Of a stretch of 37,802 nucleotides of DNA, positions 17,486 to 25,146 are shown one piece after another; position 1 is the stretch's first letter; the number at the start of each line of letters is the position of its first letter. Source of the stretch: a virus. The notes beneath the pieces were generated by a model, which made no database searches, was not told where the DNA came from, and saw only the letters and a list, made by a program, of their open reading frames with translations. Both the position numbers and the translations under genes were made by a program. The stretch is from IMG/VR virus record IMGVR_UViG_3300046665_000091, positions 1 to 37,802 of that record. One strand, given 5' to 3'.

Positions 17486-17683
17486 TTACCTCGTTAAGAT
17501 TAAAAGTAGGCCGATTGGCGTACCTGAAGTTTCTGGAGGATTAACTACCGGTGTGGGTGGTTTCCTACCTGCTTTTTTGTTTTTCTTCGGAGAAACTTCT
17601 CTAAAGGGTTCTGTCGGTATTTGATCCGTAAACACGATTAGTTTGTTTGCCGGATTATACCTTACTTTTTTTGGTGTTCCCAT
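17486..17683 (-). CDS. 65-residue basic protein with hydrophobic C-terminal motif
   Basis: Small protein: a 30-residue head (MGTPKKVRYNPANKLIVFTD), a basic stretch (SPKKNKKAGRKPP), a proline linker (TPVVNPPETSG) and the tail TPIGLLLILTR. The linker and tail match the predicted +1 frameshift extension of the tail tube protein. Its stop TAA is inside the Shine-Dalgarno of the 347-residue gene (6 bases between the two genes), so the two are translationally coupled. Promoter 17716-17743 lies upstream. No known family. It may use the shared motif to bind the same virion surface or partner as the extended tail tube; that is inference. Confidence 0.72.
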   Translation of the reverse strand: MGTPKKVRYNPANKLIVFTDQIPTEPFREVSPKKNKKAGRKPPTPVVNPPETSGTPIGLLLILTR

Positions 17684-17715
17684 GATGTATAATCCAGTTT
17701 ATAATTATTGATTTC

Positions 17716-17743
17716 ATTATACCATAATTTTTTAAAAAGTCAA
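17716..17743 (-). promoter_or_regulatory. Sigma70-type promoter for the 65- and 347-residue genes
   Basis: Minus strand TTGACT, 16-bp A/T-tract spacer, perfect TATAAT. It lies 33 bases upstream of the ATG at 17683. Confidence 0.87.
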
Positions 17744-17774
17744 GATAAAGTGATTTAATCCAAAATTTTAAATA

Positions 17775-19481
17775 TTAAGGAGCCTCGTAACATCCAATAT
17801 TGGCTGTGCCGCCAGCGGATAGTGCGTTGCCAAACAAATCAATTGAGCCTAGATTAATGCTAAACAGTGAGTTAATATTCTGCCCCGCGTTCTTAGCAGG
17901 GGAAGAAGATTGTAATTTATATGGAGCTAGTGCGGCAATGCTAAAGCCGTTGGTGTTCCCAACTGGAACAGTGCCTTGTAATAGTGGATCTCCGCTCACT
18001 GATACGTTAGTGCTTGTGATAGTTTCTTGAGTAGAGAATGCGCCGCGCCAAGCACCAATTGAAGTGTAAGTAGAAGGCCCCCATTTGATCGATACTGAAG
18101 CTACAGTGCTATAAAGATTTCCAATAAATCTAATGGCAGGCGTTAAGCTCGTGGATGAGTTGATCAGCTTTGTCGTCGCGCCGGTTAGATAGAAAATGTT
18201 GTTGCAGACATATGTGGTTGTAAATTTATCTGGATTGGAGAAAACGTAGACACCATTAATCGAAGCAACACTGCTGTAGATCGTGTTATTATAAATAGAA
18301 TTTCCAGACGCGGCTCTTGCTGTTTCCGCCGTGCCCATAAGAATGCCTCCCTTAGTAGTGGGAGCTTGTGTGCCGTCGTTTTCGGAGATATTAAAACGAA
18401 TCGTATTTCCGGTTAGCGCTAATACAGTTGAATCATTATATTGATAAAGTTGCAAACCAGAACCATAATTATCGTGACTGTAGCAAAATTGAACGATGCA
18501 GTTCTGACACCCGCCGTCAATATCAAAACCGCCGCCGTCTGATGTGCCGGTTCCGGTCTTGTTGTGGTGGCTTTCACTGTATTGAATAACAGTGCTGGTG
18601 CAATCGTACATCCAAATCCCTACCGGACCAGATGCATAAGTATTGTTTGCTCCATTATTATATGCTTCGCAAAATTCAATTAATCCACCACTGCACTGAC
18701 CTAAGAGAATACCGCTGCCACAGTGAGAAACAGTAATGCCTGCCTTGCCGGTACAGTTATACGCTTTGCAATTTCTCACGACAGGATTTGTGTGACTCGC
18801 GGCATTAGCTACTAGGCCGTACAGTCCTTGAACCGTGATGCCGTTGCCTACATAATCAATACAATTTCCGGTGCAGTCATGAACAATACAACTATCAATT
18901 AGAGGCGCATCAAATCCAGAAGGAGAGTTGGCAGCATATGCCGTGTCTCCGGTGTAAAGCGCGATACCATCATAGCCATAACCAGAAACATCCAGTCTCA
19001 GAAGAGTTAGGCCTTTTAACTTAGTGCTGCCGAGTTGATCATTAATGCAATAAACGCCAGTCGATGTACTGACAGTTGTGCCGGTTCCAACAAAAATTAA
19101 ATCTTGAACCGTGACGTGGTGTGGATTAATTAGATAAGCGCCTCTATCACTATTACCAGAAGCTTGAATAGTCGCTCTTCCAGTTCCATAAGAGCCAAAT
19201 ACAGTTGCCGCACCGCTGTTGCCATAGTGCTGACCTTCTACCAGACTAAGAGTTCCAGAGAAAGTTGCGCCACCTTTAAATAGCACCCAAGCCCCAGCCG
19301 GGAAGGTGGCTCCGTTTACTTTGGACAGGGTTTGCCAAGGCGTAGAAGGTGACGTTCCGCTGTTTGTGTCTGACCCGTTAGGGTCAACATAATAAATAAC
19401 GGATGGTTGTGAGACGCCTTTTTTCGTCACAGGAGCACTGGAAATGACTGCTGTTTTTGTTTTATTTCTGGCTAGCGGCAT
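17775..19481 (-). CDS. Tailspike, right-handed parallel beta-helix (paralogue 1)
   Basis: 568 residues. The N-terminus (MPLARNKTKTAVISSAPVTK) and the next stretch (KKGVSQPSVIYYVDPNGSDT) lead into NSGTSPSTPWQTLSKV, a common opening of beta-helix proteins. About 400 residues of beta-helix rungs follow, with N-rich ladders (SNPDKFTTTYVCNNIFYLTG, NTIYSS). It ends with the compact SIDLFGNALSAGGTANIGCYEAP module. It probably degrades or binds a surface polysaccharide (pectate-lyase-like fold), but no catalytic residues can be assigned by eye. It is closely related to the next gene (19524-21242) over its whole length, with the best match at both ends, so the pair arose by duplication. A separate terminator before it is not evident. 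Confidence 0.87.
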   Translation of the reverse strand: MPLARNKTKTAVISSAPVTKKGVSQPSVIYYVDPNGSDTNSGTSPSTPWQTLSKVNGATFPAGAWVLFKGGATFSGTLSLVEGQHYGNSGAATVFGSYGTGRATIQASGNSDRGAYLINPHHVTVQDLIFVGTGTTVSTSTGVYCINDQLGSTKLKGLTLLRLDVSGYGYDGIALYTGDTAYAANSPSGFDAPLIDSCIVHDCTGNCIDYVGNGITVQGLYGLVANAASHTNPVVRNCKAYNCTGKAGITVSHCGSGILLGQCSGGLIEFCEAYNNGANNTYASGPVGIWMYDCTSTVIQYSESHHNKTGTGTSDGGGFDIDGGCQNCIVQFCYSHDNYGSGLQLYQYNDSTVLALTGNTIRFNISENDGTQAPTTKGGILMGTAETARAASGNSIYNNTIYSSVASINGVYVFSNPDKFTTTYVCNNIFYLTGATTKLINSSTSLTPAIRFIGNLYSTVASVSIKWGPSTYTSIGAWRGAFSTQETITSTNVSVSGDPLLQGTVPVGNTNGFSIAALAPYKLQSSSPAKNAGQNINSLFSINLGSIDLFGNALSAGGTANIGCYEAP

Positions 19482-19523
19482 GACTGTCTTTCTAAAATTT
19501 TAAATTGTTTTATATGGGAAATA

Positions 19524-21242
19524 TTAAGAGGCTTCGTAGCACCCGATATTTGCAACACCGCCTGCGGATAGGGGATTTCCAAATAAATCAATTGTGCCTA
19601 GGTTGATGCTGTACAGTGTGGCAAGGTCTTGACCTGCATTCTTTGCGGGGGATGAGGACTGCAATTTATAAGCCCCAAGCGCTGCTGCATTGAAACCGCC
19701 TATAGTGCCTACAGGAACTGATCCTACAAACAATGGATCACCAGATACTGATGTGTTACCACCAGACACAGTCTCCTGAGTGACAAATGCGGCTCGCCAT
19801 GTACCTAGACTGGAATATGTGGTCGCGCCCCACTTCAACGAGAATGTCGCTGTGGTATAATAAAGATTACCGACGAACTTAAAAGTGGTATCCGGCGTAA
19901 CGTTGTAGGTGTAGATCAATACGCCAGACGATCCAGTAACCCTTATTATGTTGTTAGCAAAATAAGTGCTTTTTATGAGGTTGTGCGCCGCGCCGATAAA
20001 GTTTACCGCTACGCCGCCAGAAAGGGAAGTCATTATCACATTATTATAAATTTTGTTTCCGGTGTGATCGCGGCCTGTCTCATCGTTACCAATTGTGATA
20101 GAAGCTTTGCCCACAGAGACGCCGCTAGCTCCTCCATCATTCTCTGTGATATTGAATCTAATAATATTTCCCTGAAGCGGATATTGGCCATAAGTAGCGC
20201 CGTCTTCATAGTTGTAGAGAAGATAACCAGCGCCAACGTTGTCGTGGCTGTAATTGTATTGTACCACGCAGTCTTTACAACCACCATCAAGATCAAAACC
20301 ACCGCCATCTGACGTTCCAGCTTCTACGGTGTGAAACGCACTTTCATTATACTGAAGCGTAACGGCTTCGCAGTCATAAATCCAGATGCCTACAAGACTT
20401 CCGCCTGAGCCTCCGTTGTGATGGACATAATTATATGCAATAAGTGAATCTTTGGCCTGCCCTAGCAGGATGCCATTACCTGAATGTGAATTTATAATTG
20501 CTTTGCTTTTACCGATGCAATTGTAAACCGTATTGTTACCTACATAAGCATTGATGACCGTGGGAGGAACAGCGGCTAGTCCGTAGGTGTTCAGAGATTG
20601 TAGCGTGATGCCACAGCCTTGATAAGTGGTGGCGTTGCCGGTGCAATCATGGACAACATTGCCTGTGATCACAATTCCATCAAAGCCTGAGCCAGACACA
20701 TCAGAAGGATTTCCCCAACCAGAGATACCGTTGTTGCCGTATTGCGATACGATATTATTGATGATCGAAACGCCAAGTAGTTTGACGTTGCCTGTAAGCG
20801 TATTCTCAAAATAAATACCAGAACCTGTACCGACTAGAGTGCCGGTGCCACGAAGGTCTAGATCGCGGATAGTTACGTATTGAGGATTAATTGCATACAC
20901 GCCGTGATGGGCATTGGTAGACGCTTGGATAATTGCTTTACCAGAGCCATAAGAACCGAAAACAGTAACTGAGCCCTTTACGCCAAAGTGTTGACCAGCA
21001 GTTAGGGTAAGCTGCCCGCTAAATGTAGCACCACCTTTAAAAAGTACCCAAGCCCCTGCCGGGATAGTTGCGCCACTCACTTTGGAAAGAGTTTGCCAAG
21101 GTGTGGAAGGCGATGTTCCGCTATTTGTATCTGATCCGGCTGGATCAACATAATAAATAATATTAGGTTGAGACACGCCTTTCTTAGAAGCGCCAGCGCT
21201 AGAAGTAATTGTATTATTTGTTTTTCTTCTACCTAAAGGCAT
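19524..21242 (-). CDS. Tailspike, right-handed parallel beta-helix (paralogue 2)
   Basis: 572 residues with the same plan as the preceding paralogue: a short basic head (MPLGRRKTNNTITSSAGASK), YYVDPAGSDTNSGTSPSTPW, beta-helix rungs with repeated N and G residues (VTLQYNESAFHTVEAGTSDG, CVVQYNYSHDNVGAGY), and the ending GTIDLFGNPLSAGGVANIGC. The conserved heads probably attach to the virion, while the diverged middle rungs probably set substrate choice. Promoter 21273-21301 lies just upstream, and its -35 box includes the TGA stop of the tail-terminator gene. Confidence 0.87.
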   Translation of the reverse strand: MPLGRRKTNNTITSSAGASKKGVSQPNIIYYVDPAGSDTNSGTSPSTPWQTLSKVSGATIPAGAWVLFKGGATFSGQLTLTAGQHFGVKGSVTVFGSYGSGKAIIQASTNAHHGVYAINPQYVTIRDLDLRGTGTLVGTGSGIYFENTLTGNVKLLGVSIINNIVSQYGNNGISGWGNPSDVSGSGFDGIVITGNVVHDCTGNATTYQGCGITLQSLNTYGLAAVPPTVINAYVGNNTVYNCIGKSKAIINSHSGNGILLGQAKDSLIAYNYVHHNGGSGGSLVGIWIYDCEAVTLQYNESAFHTVEAGTSDGGGFDLDGGCKDCVVQYNYSHDNVGAGYLLYNYEDGATYGQYPLQGNIIRFNITENDGGASGVSVGKASITIGNDETGRDHTGNKIYNNVIMTSLSGGVAVNFIGAAHNLIKSTYFANNIIRVTGSSGVLIYTYNVTPDTTFKFVGNLYYTTATFSLKWGATTYSSLGTWRAAFVTQETVSGGNTSVSGDPLFVGSVPVGTIGGFNAAALGAYKLQSSSPAKNAGQDLATLYSINLGTIDLFGNPLSAGGVANIGCYEAS

Positions 21243-21272
21243 AGTGGTCTTTCTTTAATTGTTATTAGAAGT

Positions 21273-21301
21273 TTAATAACATAAATTTTTAAAAAAGTCA
21301 A
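21273..21301 (-). promoter_or_regulatory. Sigma70-type promoter for the tailspike genes
   Basis: Minus strand TTGACT, 17-bp spacer of T and A tracts, TATTAA. The -10 match is weaker than in the sister promoters. The TGA in the -35 box is the stop codon of the gene at 21298-21729. Confidence 0.72.
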
Positions 21302-21729
21302 GAAACTTCTTCGTCGCGCCTAAAAGGAATGCGAACCACAACTCTATCTGCACCGCGTTCCTGTCCAACTACCAAATTGCTTGCTGTTTTAAATACTAAA
21401 GTACCAGCTGTTGTTGTCGGAATATTTGAACGGCGATATATTTTACCAAGGTAATCCGCTACGTCATTTTGCTTCTTCGTGCCGCTATCTAACGGTGTCA
21501 CAACATCGAACTGTAAAATTCCGACATGCCTATCGACTTGTCTCGTATTCGTTAATTGGGCTTGAATGGAATCTCCGTGGATGATAGAGAGGCGGATGTA
21601 GGTCTTGTCATCTGGCGTTTCAAAGGATTGATTCGGGTATTGAATCGGTACATCTGGAAAGGCTGCGATGAAGCCAGACGAAATTAGCTTTTCTGTAATG
21701 GCTTTACGAACTTCATCTAAAGCTGACAT
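21298..21729 (-). CDS. Tail terminator / tail completion protein (gpU-like)
   Basis: 143 residues. The pattern matches small tail-terminator proteins (DUF4128-type): an N-terminal helix (SALDEVRKAITEKL), IQYPNQSFETPDDKTYIRLS, a long beta hairpin (VGILQFDVVTPLDSG), then a C-terminal strand (VVVRIPFRRDEE). Position between head-tail connector genes and tail genes supports that. It would cap the tail tube at the head-proximal end. The start overlaps the stop of the upstream gene at base 21729. Confidence 0.78.
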   Translation of the reverse strand: MSALDEVRKAITEKLISSGFIAAFPDVPIQYPNQSFETPDDKTYIRLSIIHGDSIQAQLTNTRQVDRHVGILQFDVVTPLDSGTKKQNDVADYLGKIYRRSNIPTTTAGTLVFKTASNLVVGQERGADRVVVRIPFRRDEEVS

Positions 21730-22211
21730 TATAAACTCCTTGCCTCCAATCGAGCCAAGACCTGTTCCATGGTGATGCCAAACATCCCGTTAGGGCTACG
21801 TGAGACAAAGGGATCACCCGGCAAAAGCCCAGCTTCAAGACCAGAAACACTATCTGCGTTGTTGCTGATGTAAATTTTTACAAATGGTTTATCTGGATTA
21901 ACTATTAAATTAGAAAGTGACGTTTCCGCCGCTTTCTCATTTGCTGGTCGTCTAGGTTCCACGCCTAGAGGAAGATTATTGGTTTGACCAGTAGGCCCGC
22001 TTTCGATAGGATCGAACACGGTTGAGGAAGGTGTGTTCATGGTTAAGATATAATTTCTAACCGTAGTACCTTCGTGGACCGGCGTTTTTGACATTAGCGT
22101 CTTGTGCGTATAACGCGCTATTCTGTCCAAACGCTTGGCAAAATCCTTTTTCCATTTGGGAAAATAGGAATTAAGCTGATCTTTAAATTGTGGAATGTTA
22201 GATTTAAACAT
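21729..22211 (-). CDS. Neck/tail completion protein (HK97 gp10-like)
   Basis: 160 residues. It opens with a basic helix (QFKDQLNSYFPKWKKDFAKR) then IARYTHKTLMSKTPVHEGTT and RNYILTMNTPS. This TPV.TG..R..W-like layout is known from HK97 gp10 and related head-tail joining proteins. It ends with FGITMEQVLARLEARSL. One-base overlaps on both sides show a tightly packed connector operon. The function is inferred from the motif and position. Confidence 0.77.
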   Translation of the reverse strand: MFKSNIPQFKDQLNSYFPKWKKDFAKRLDRIARYTHKTLMSKTPVHEGTTVRNYILTMNTPSSTVFDPIESGPTGQTNNLPLGVEPRRPANEKAAETSLSNLIVNPDKPFVKIYISNNADSVSGLEAGLLPGDPFVSRSPNGMFGITMEQVLARLEARSL

Positions 22212-22582
22212 TAAGCTTTTCTACACTGAAGAATCCAAACGCTGTCACCCGGAACGCTTTTTACAATTCTAACTGTCCAACGGAGATTTCTGTCATCGAG
22301 AAAATAATCATTTTCTTTAGGTACTACTCCGTTTAAATCTTTGTTTGCAATAATAAACTTTGCATCCTTGTCTACAATAATTGAATCATTAATTTCTTCA
22401 GCCTTGTAGCGAGCCTTAACAGCTTTGACGACTGTCTGAGTATCTGTACTAATTTCAGCATCATTAATTGGATCGTAAGTGACATTAAGGCCTTTAGAGA
22501 CATACGTTATTTGAATTGGTATGTCTCCAAGAATTTTAATTGCTGAAGAAACAAGATTGTTTAGTGAACCTTTTAAGGCCAT
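22211..22582 (-). CDS. Head-tail stopper protein
   Basis: 123 residues, beta-rich (IPIQITYVSKGLNVTYDP, AKFIIANKDLNGVVPKENDY). Size, the D-x-F-[IL]-[IL] strands and the order connector, stopper, gp10-like, terminator fit the stopper that closes the portal channel after DNA packaging. The start ATG 22582 is 3 bases after the connector gene stop and has SD AAGGAG. No fully diagnostic motif is visible. Confidence 0.72.
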   Translation of the reverse strand: MALKGSLNNLVSSAIKILGDIPIQITYVSKGLNVTYDPINDAEISTDTQTVVKAVKARYKAEEINDSIIVDKDAKFIIANKDLNGVVPKENDYFLDDRNLRWTVRIVKSVPGDSVWILQCRKA

Positions 22583-22585
22583 TGC

Positions 22586-23101
22586 TTAGCTCCTTCTGAT
22601 TTTAGCTACTGTAGTTGCGCCGCCCTTTATTCTTCCAATTCCAAAAATGAGATCGTTGATATAACTAGGTACTTCGGCCAGTCTGTAACTTTTATCAAAT
22701 TCAAGTTCAATAACGTCAACAACGATTTTCGTTAAGCCATCAGTTTCTTGCTCAACTGTTCTATCATTCTCGATAAGAAACCTTGCGTATTGAGCCGTGG
22801 CTTGCTTTAATTGCTTAGGCACCACATTTGACGGAATTGTAACATTGTCTCTATCCACAGTGTATTTGCGGGGCCAACGTAATGCAGAAGTGGGATAGGC
22901 TTTCTGCCCATCCCAATCTGCTTTGGTGTCTAAAAGACTTGTAGCCCATGCAAGAAGATATTGCTTGCTAGTATCATTCAAAGCTTCCCAAGCAGTATTA
23001 TGAATGTTAGTAACAAGAATATCGTTAGCTTCGGATAGCGAGACATAGGAAGTGGCATTCGGTAATCCGGTGCCATCCTCAACAACGAACGCGAACGCCA
23101 T
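22586..23101 (-). CDS. Head-tail connector (adaptor) protein, 'DnaT-like' family
   Basis: 171 residues from ATG 23101, chosen because it has a good SD (AAGGATGA) and gives the family start AFAFVVEDGTGLPNATSYVS. An upstream in-frame ATG at 23173 would overlap the PhoH-like gene. The opening VEDGTGL.NA.SYVS..EA is the usual mark of head-tail adaptor proteins often mislabelled DnaT-like ssDNA-binding proteins. The helix-rich middle (ALRWPRKYTVDRDNVTIPSN, PKQLKQATAQYARFL) also fits. It probably forms the first ring below the portal. Confidence 0.82.
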   Translation of the reverse strand: MAFAFVVEDGTGLPNATSYVSLSEANDILVTNIHNTAWEALNDTSKQYLLAWATSLLDTKADWDGQKAYPTSALRWPRKYTVDRDNVTIPSNVVPKQLKQATAQYARFLIENDRTVEQETDGLTKIVVDVIELEFDKSYRLAEVPSYINDLIFGIGRIKGGATTVAKIRRS

Positions 23102-23105
23102 GATT

Positions 23106-23834
23106 TCATCCTTTTTGTTTTTCTTTATTGAAAGCGCCGACCCATTCTTTTGCATTAGCAGAACGGACAACATCTTCCTCGGTAAACTCGACCACGGCAG
23201 GGCTTAGGTCATATTCGTAAATAATATCTACGATTTTCTCTAATCCGCTGTCAGGAATATCAACCTGATCTATGTCGCCATTGACAATCGTTAGGCTGTT
23301 TTCCCCGATACGAGTCAGGAACAGTTTAAGATCGGCGTAGGTGCAGTTCTGAGCCTCGTCTAGAATAATGACAGCGTCGTTAAAAGTACGACCTCTCATG
23401 TGCTCAAAACTCAGGAATTCAATTCGGCCTAAGTTTTTTAATTTATCAACATCAGCTGGTGAAACTTCATCAGCGAAAGAAGCTAGAATGGGAACAAGCC
23501 ATGGTCTTAATTTGGCTTCCAGATTTCCCGGTAGAAATCCTAACTCGTGTCTCTTCTGAGCCACTGTAGGTCTTGCAATAATTAATTTTTCGTATTTGTT
23601 TTCGACTAGTTTGCGGATCGCGAAGCGTGAAGCTAGATAGGTCTTACCAGTACCTGCGCCTCCAATGGCGAAAACTTGTGTCTCAGTATTTAGGCATTCA
23701 AGATAAAATTTTTGTGTTTCAGTCTTTGGCGTTAGAGGCCTTTTTGTTTTTTGTTCCGTTCTAATGTCTTTCGTATCCCTACGGGCACGACGTTTTTCAG
23801 ATTTGGTTAGTGAAGCGGAATGTTCTTGAACCAC
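23106..23834 (-). CDS. PhoH-like ATPase
   Basis: 242 residues. Walker A GGAGTGKT (58-65) and Walker B VIILDEAQN (155-163, acidic pair D159-E160), with the PhoH signature IIARPTVAQKRHELGFLPGN and HMRGRTFNDAVI between them. PhoH-like proteins are common in phages and some have been tied to RNA helicase/RNase activity, but their role in infection is unsettled. The gene lies within the head-tail connector operon, 4 bases before the connector start. GTG 23834 is the first usable start, with SD TAAGG. Confidence 0.93.
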   Translation of the reverse strand: MVQEHSASLTKSEKRRARRDTKDIRTEQKTKRPLTPKTETQKFYLECLNTETQVFAIGGAGTGKTYLASRFAIRKLVENKYEKLIIARPTVAQKRHELGFLPGNLEAKLRPWLVPILASFADEVSPADVDKLKNLGRIEFLSFEHMRGRTFNDAVIILDEAQNCTYADLKLFLTRIGENSLTIVNGDIDQVDIPDSGLEKIVDIIYEYDLSPAVVEFTEEDVVRSANAKEWVGAFNKEKQKG

Positions 23835-23898
23835 TATGGGATTACCTTATTTCATTTATTATTATTTTTAGTTTGGTAGAGTAACCCGAAAATTTTAA

Positions 23899-24117
23899 TT
23901 ATGAACCAATTATTTTATCCTTGAAAAAATCCCACAAGTAAAACCAAGCTGCTACAACTGCGGCAGCACTTAATAGGATTGTTTTAATATAACGACTAAC
24001 CACATTCATGGCTTCGTCTCTTTCAATCATTGTCATCATTCTGCGATAATCTTTCGCTCGCATCTTTACGACAATAAGTTCTTCATCCTTGAAAAGATCG
24101 TTATTTACGTCTGACAT
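23899..24117 (-). CDS. Small membrane protein, one C-terminal TM
   Basis: 72 residues: a charged N-terminal ~45 residues (MRAKDYRRMMTMIERDEAMN) and one hydrophobic helix (about 46-65, TILLSAAAVVAAWFYLWDFF), ending in a short charged tail. The SD is strong (AAGGGG...AAGGG before ATG 24117). It lies behind the terminator at 24146-24168 and before the PhoH gene. No known family; size and topology are compatible with a holin, but the head-gene context is not the usual lysis position. Confidence 0.7.
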   Translation of the reverse strand: MSDVNNDLFKDEELIVVKMRAKDYRRMMTMIERDEAMNVVSRYIKTILLSAAAVVAAWFYLWDFFKDKIIGS

Positions 24118-24145
24118 GGCAAACCCTTAACCCCTTGAAATAAAA

Positions 24146-24168
24146 AGAGCCACAATCAATGTGGCTCT
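24146..24168 (-). terminator. Terminator closing the capsid gene unit
   Basis: Nine-bp stem AGAGCCACA/TGTGGCTCT with a 5-base loop and a run of five T on the minus strand. It lies ~55 bases after the stop of the acidic 116-residue gene. Confidence 0.9.
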
Positions 24169-24222
24169 GAGTTGTTCACCACGATATTACATGGTAAAAA
24201 TAAATTGTTATTTTTATTTTTA

Positions 24223-24573
24223 TTATGACTTCTTCTTGCGGCCACGGACAGCAGGAGCAGGGGTGGGAACTTCTTCCTTAACTTCTACTTCTTCTTCCTT
24301 GACAGCTTCGACAACTTCAGATACTTCGTCTTCAACGACTTCTGAAACTTTTTCTTCTTGAACTTCGGCAACAGGGGCTTCTACTACAGGAGCCTCAATA
24401 ACAGGTTCAGAAATTACGACAGGCTCTTTAACTTCGACAACATCAAAGATTGCTGTATCCGTGTGTGGCTTATCGTAGCTCCAACCAGCATGCACTACTA
24501 GATCACGCGCGTTAACGGGTGAGTTTTCGAACATTTCGCCAGAGGGGGCGTATACTTTTACCAATTCAGACAT
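24223..24573 (-). CDS. Acidic low-complexity protein
   Basis: 116 residues. The first ~45 (SELVKVYAPSGEMFENSPVN, ARDLVVHAGWSYDKP) look folded. Residues ~50-105 are repeats of Val, Glu and Pro/Ala (EAPVVEAPVAEVQEEK), and the end is basic (RGRKKK). Proteins with this head plus an acidic spacer are frequent beside capsid genes of siphoviruses; a virion or assembly role is inferred. No enzymatic motif. It lies after the decoration gene and before the terminator. Confidence 0.72.
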   Translation of the reverse strand: MSELVKVYAPSGEMFENSPVNARDLVVHAGWSYDKPHTDTAIFDVVEVKEPVVISEPVIEAPVVEAPVAEVQEEKVSEVVEDEVSEVVEAVKEEEVEVKEEVPTPAPAVRGRKKKS

Positions 24574-24600
24574 TATCTCTTCTTTCAGGGTTTAGAAGAT

Positions 24601-24626
24601 TAAAGTCTCATTTTATTGAGACTTTA
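24601..24626 (-). terminator. Hairpin after the decoration gene
   Basis: Ten-bp perfect stem TAAAGTCTCA/TGAGACTTTA with a 6-base loop, four bases after the decoration stop. The T-run is weak (TTTAATCTT), so this could be a partial terminator or a 3'-end stabiliser. Confidence 0.65.
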
Positions 24627-24630
24627 ATAA

Positions 24631-25071
24631 TTAACCAACGATAGGAGCAAGATATGCGTCGTAGTCGAGGATTGGGGTTGTACCAGCGAGCGTGGTGTTG
24701 ATACGGATGAAGGCAGCGTTAGAAACGAGCTTCTTAACTGTGTCCATATCGAGCAGGATGGTGTAAGCACCAACCGCAGTTACGCCAGCGAGCGTACCAA
24801 CAACTGTGTATGAACCGCCAACTAGGTTGGAAACTTCAACAGTGAAGGTGTAGGTTTCGTCCGCAGTGGTGCGGTCGATTGTCTTAACAATGATGTTAAC
24901 TGCCATAACCTGATAAGGTGTAATACCCGAGTTCCAGTAAGCAGCACCGTTGTTAAGGGAAACGCCTGTTTCAGCGGTTGACGCCGTAATCTGAGCAGCA
25001 GAAGTAGCACGAAGTGTTACAGCAGCAGCCTTGTCAACTAGAAACTTTACTTTAGAATTCATGTTAGCCAT
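24631..25071 (-). CDS. Head decoration / capsid-stabilising protein
   Basis: 146 residues, rich in Ala, Thr and Val and beta-prone: AAVTLRATSAAQITAS, then VMAVNIIVKTIDRTTADETY and TFTVEVSNLVGGSYTVVGTL. This resembles small capsid decoration proteins (Bbp16-like type) and lies immediately after the major capsid gene. SD AGGAG. The gene is flanked by two strong hairpins (24601-24626 and 25100-25129), suggesting that its mRNA level is set separately. Assignment from composition and position, not a diagnostic motif. Confidence 0.72.
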   Translation of the reverse strand: MANMNSKVKFLVDKAAAVTLRATSAAQITASTAETGVSLNNGAAYWNSGITPYQVMAVNIIVKTIDRTTADETYTFTVEVSNLVGGSYTVVGTLAGVTAVGAYTILLDMDTVKKLVSNAAFIRINTTLAGTTPILDYDAYLAPIVG

Positions 25072-25099
25072 TTTAATTCTCCTAAATGGTTGTATTTAA

Positions 25100-25129
25100 A
25101 GTCAAGTCAGAGATTGCTCTGACTTGACT
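25100..25129 (-). terminator. Strong hairpin between capsid and decoration genes
   Basis: Perfect 13-bp stem AGTCAAGTCAGAG/CTCTGACTTGACT with a 4-base loop. The following minus-strand sequence is CTTTAAATAC, a weak T-run, so it is probably an attenuator or an mRNA stabiliser of the capsid transcript. Confidence 0.7.
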
Positions 25130-25146
25130 ATTGTCTCTAGTTGATA

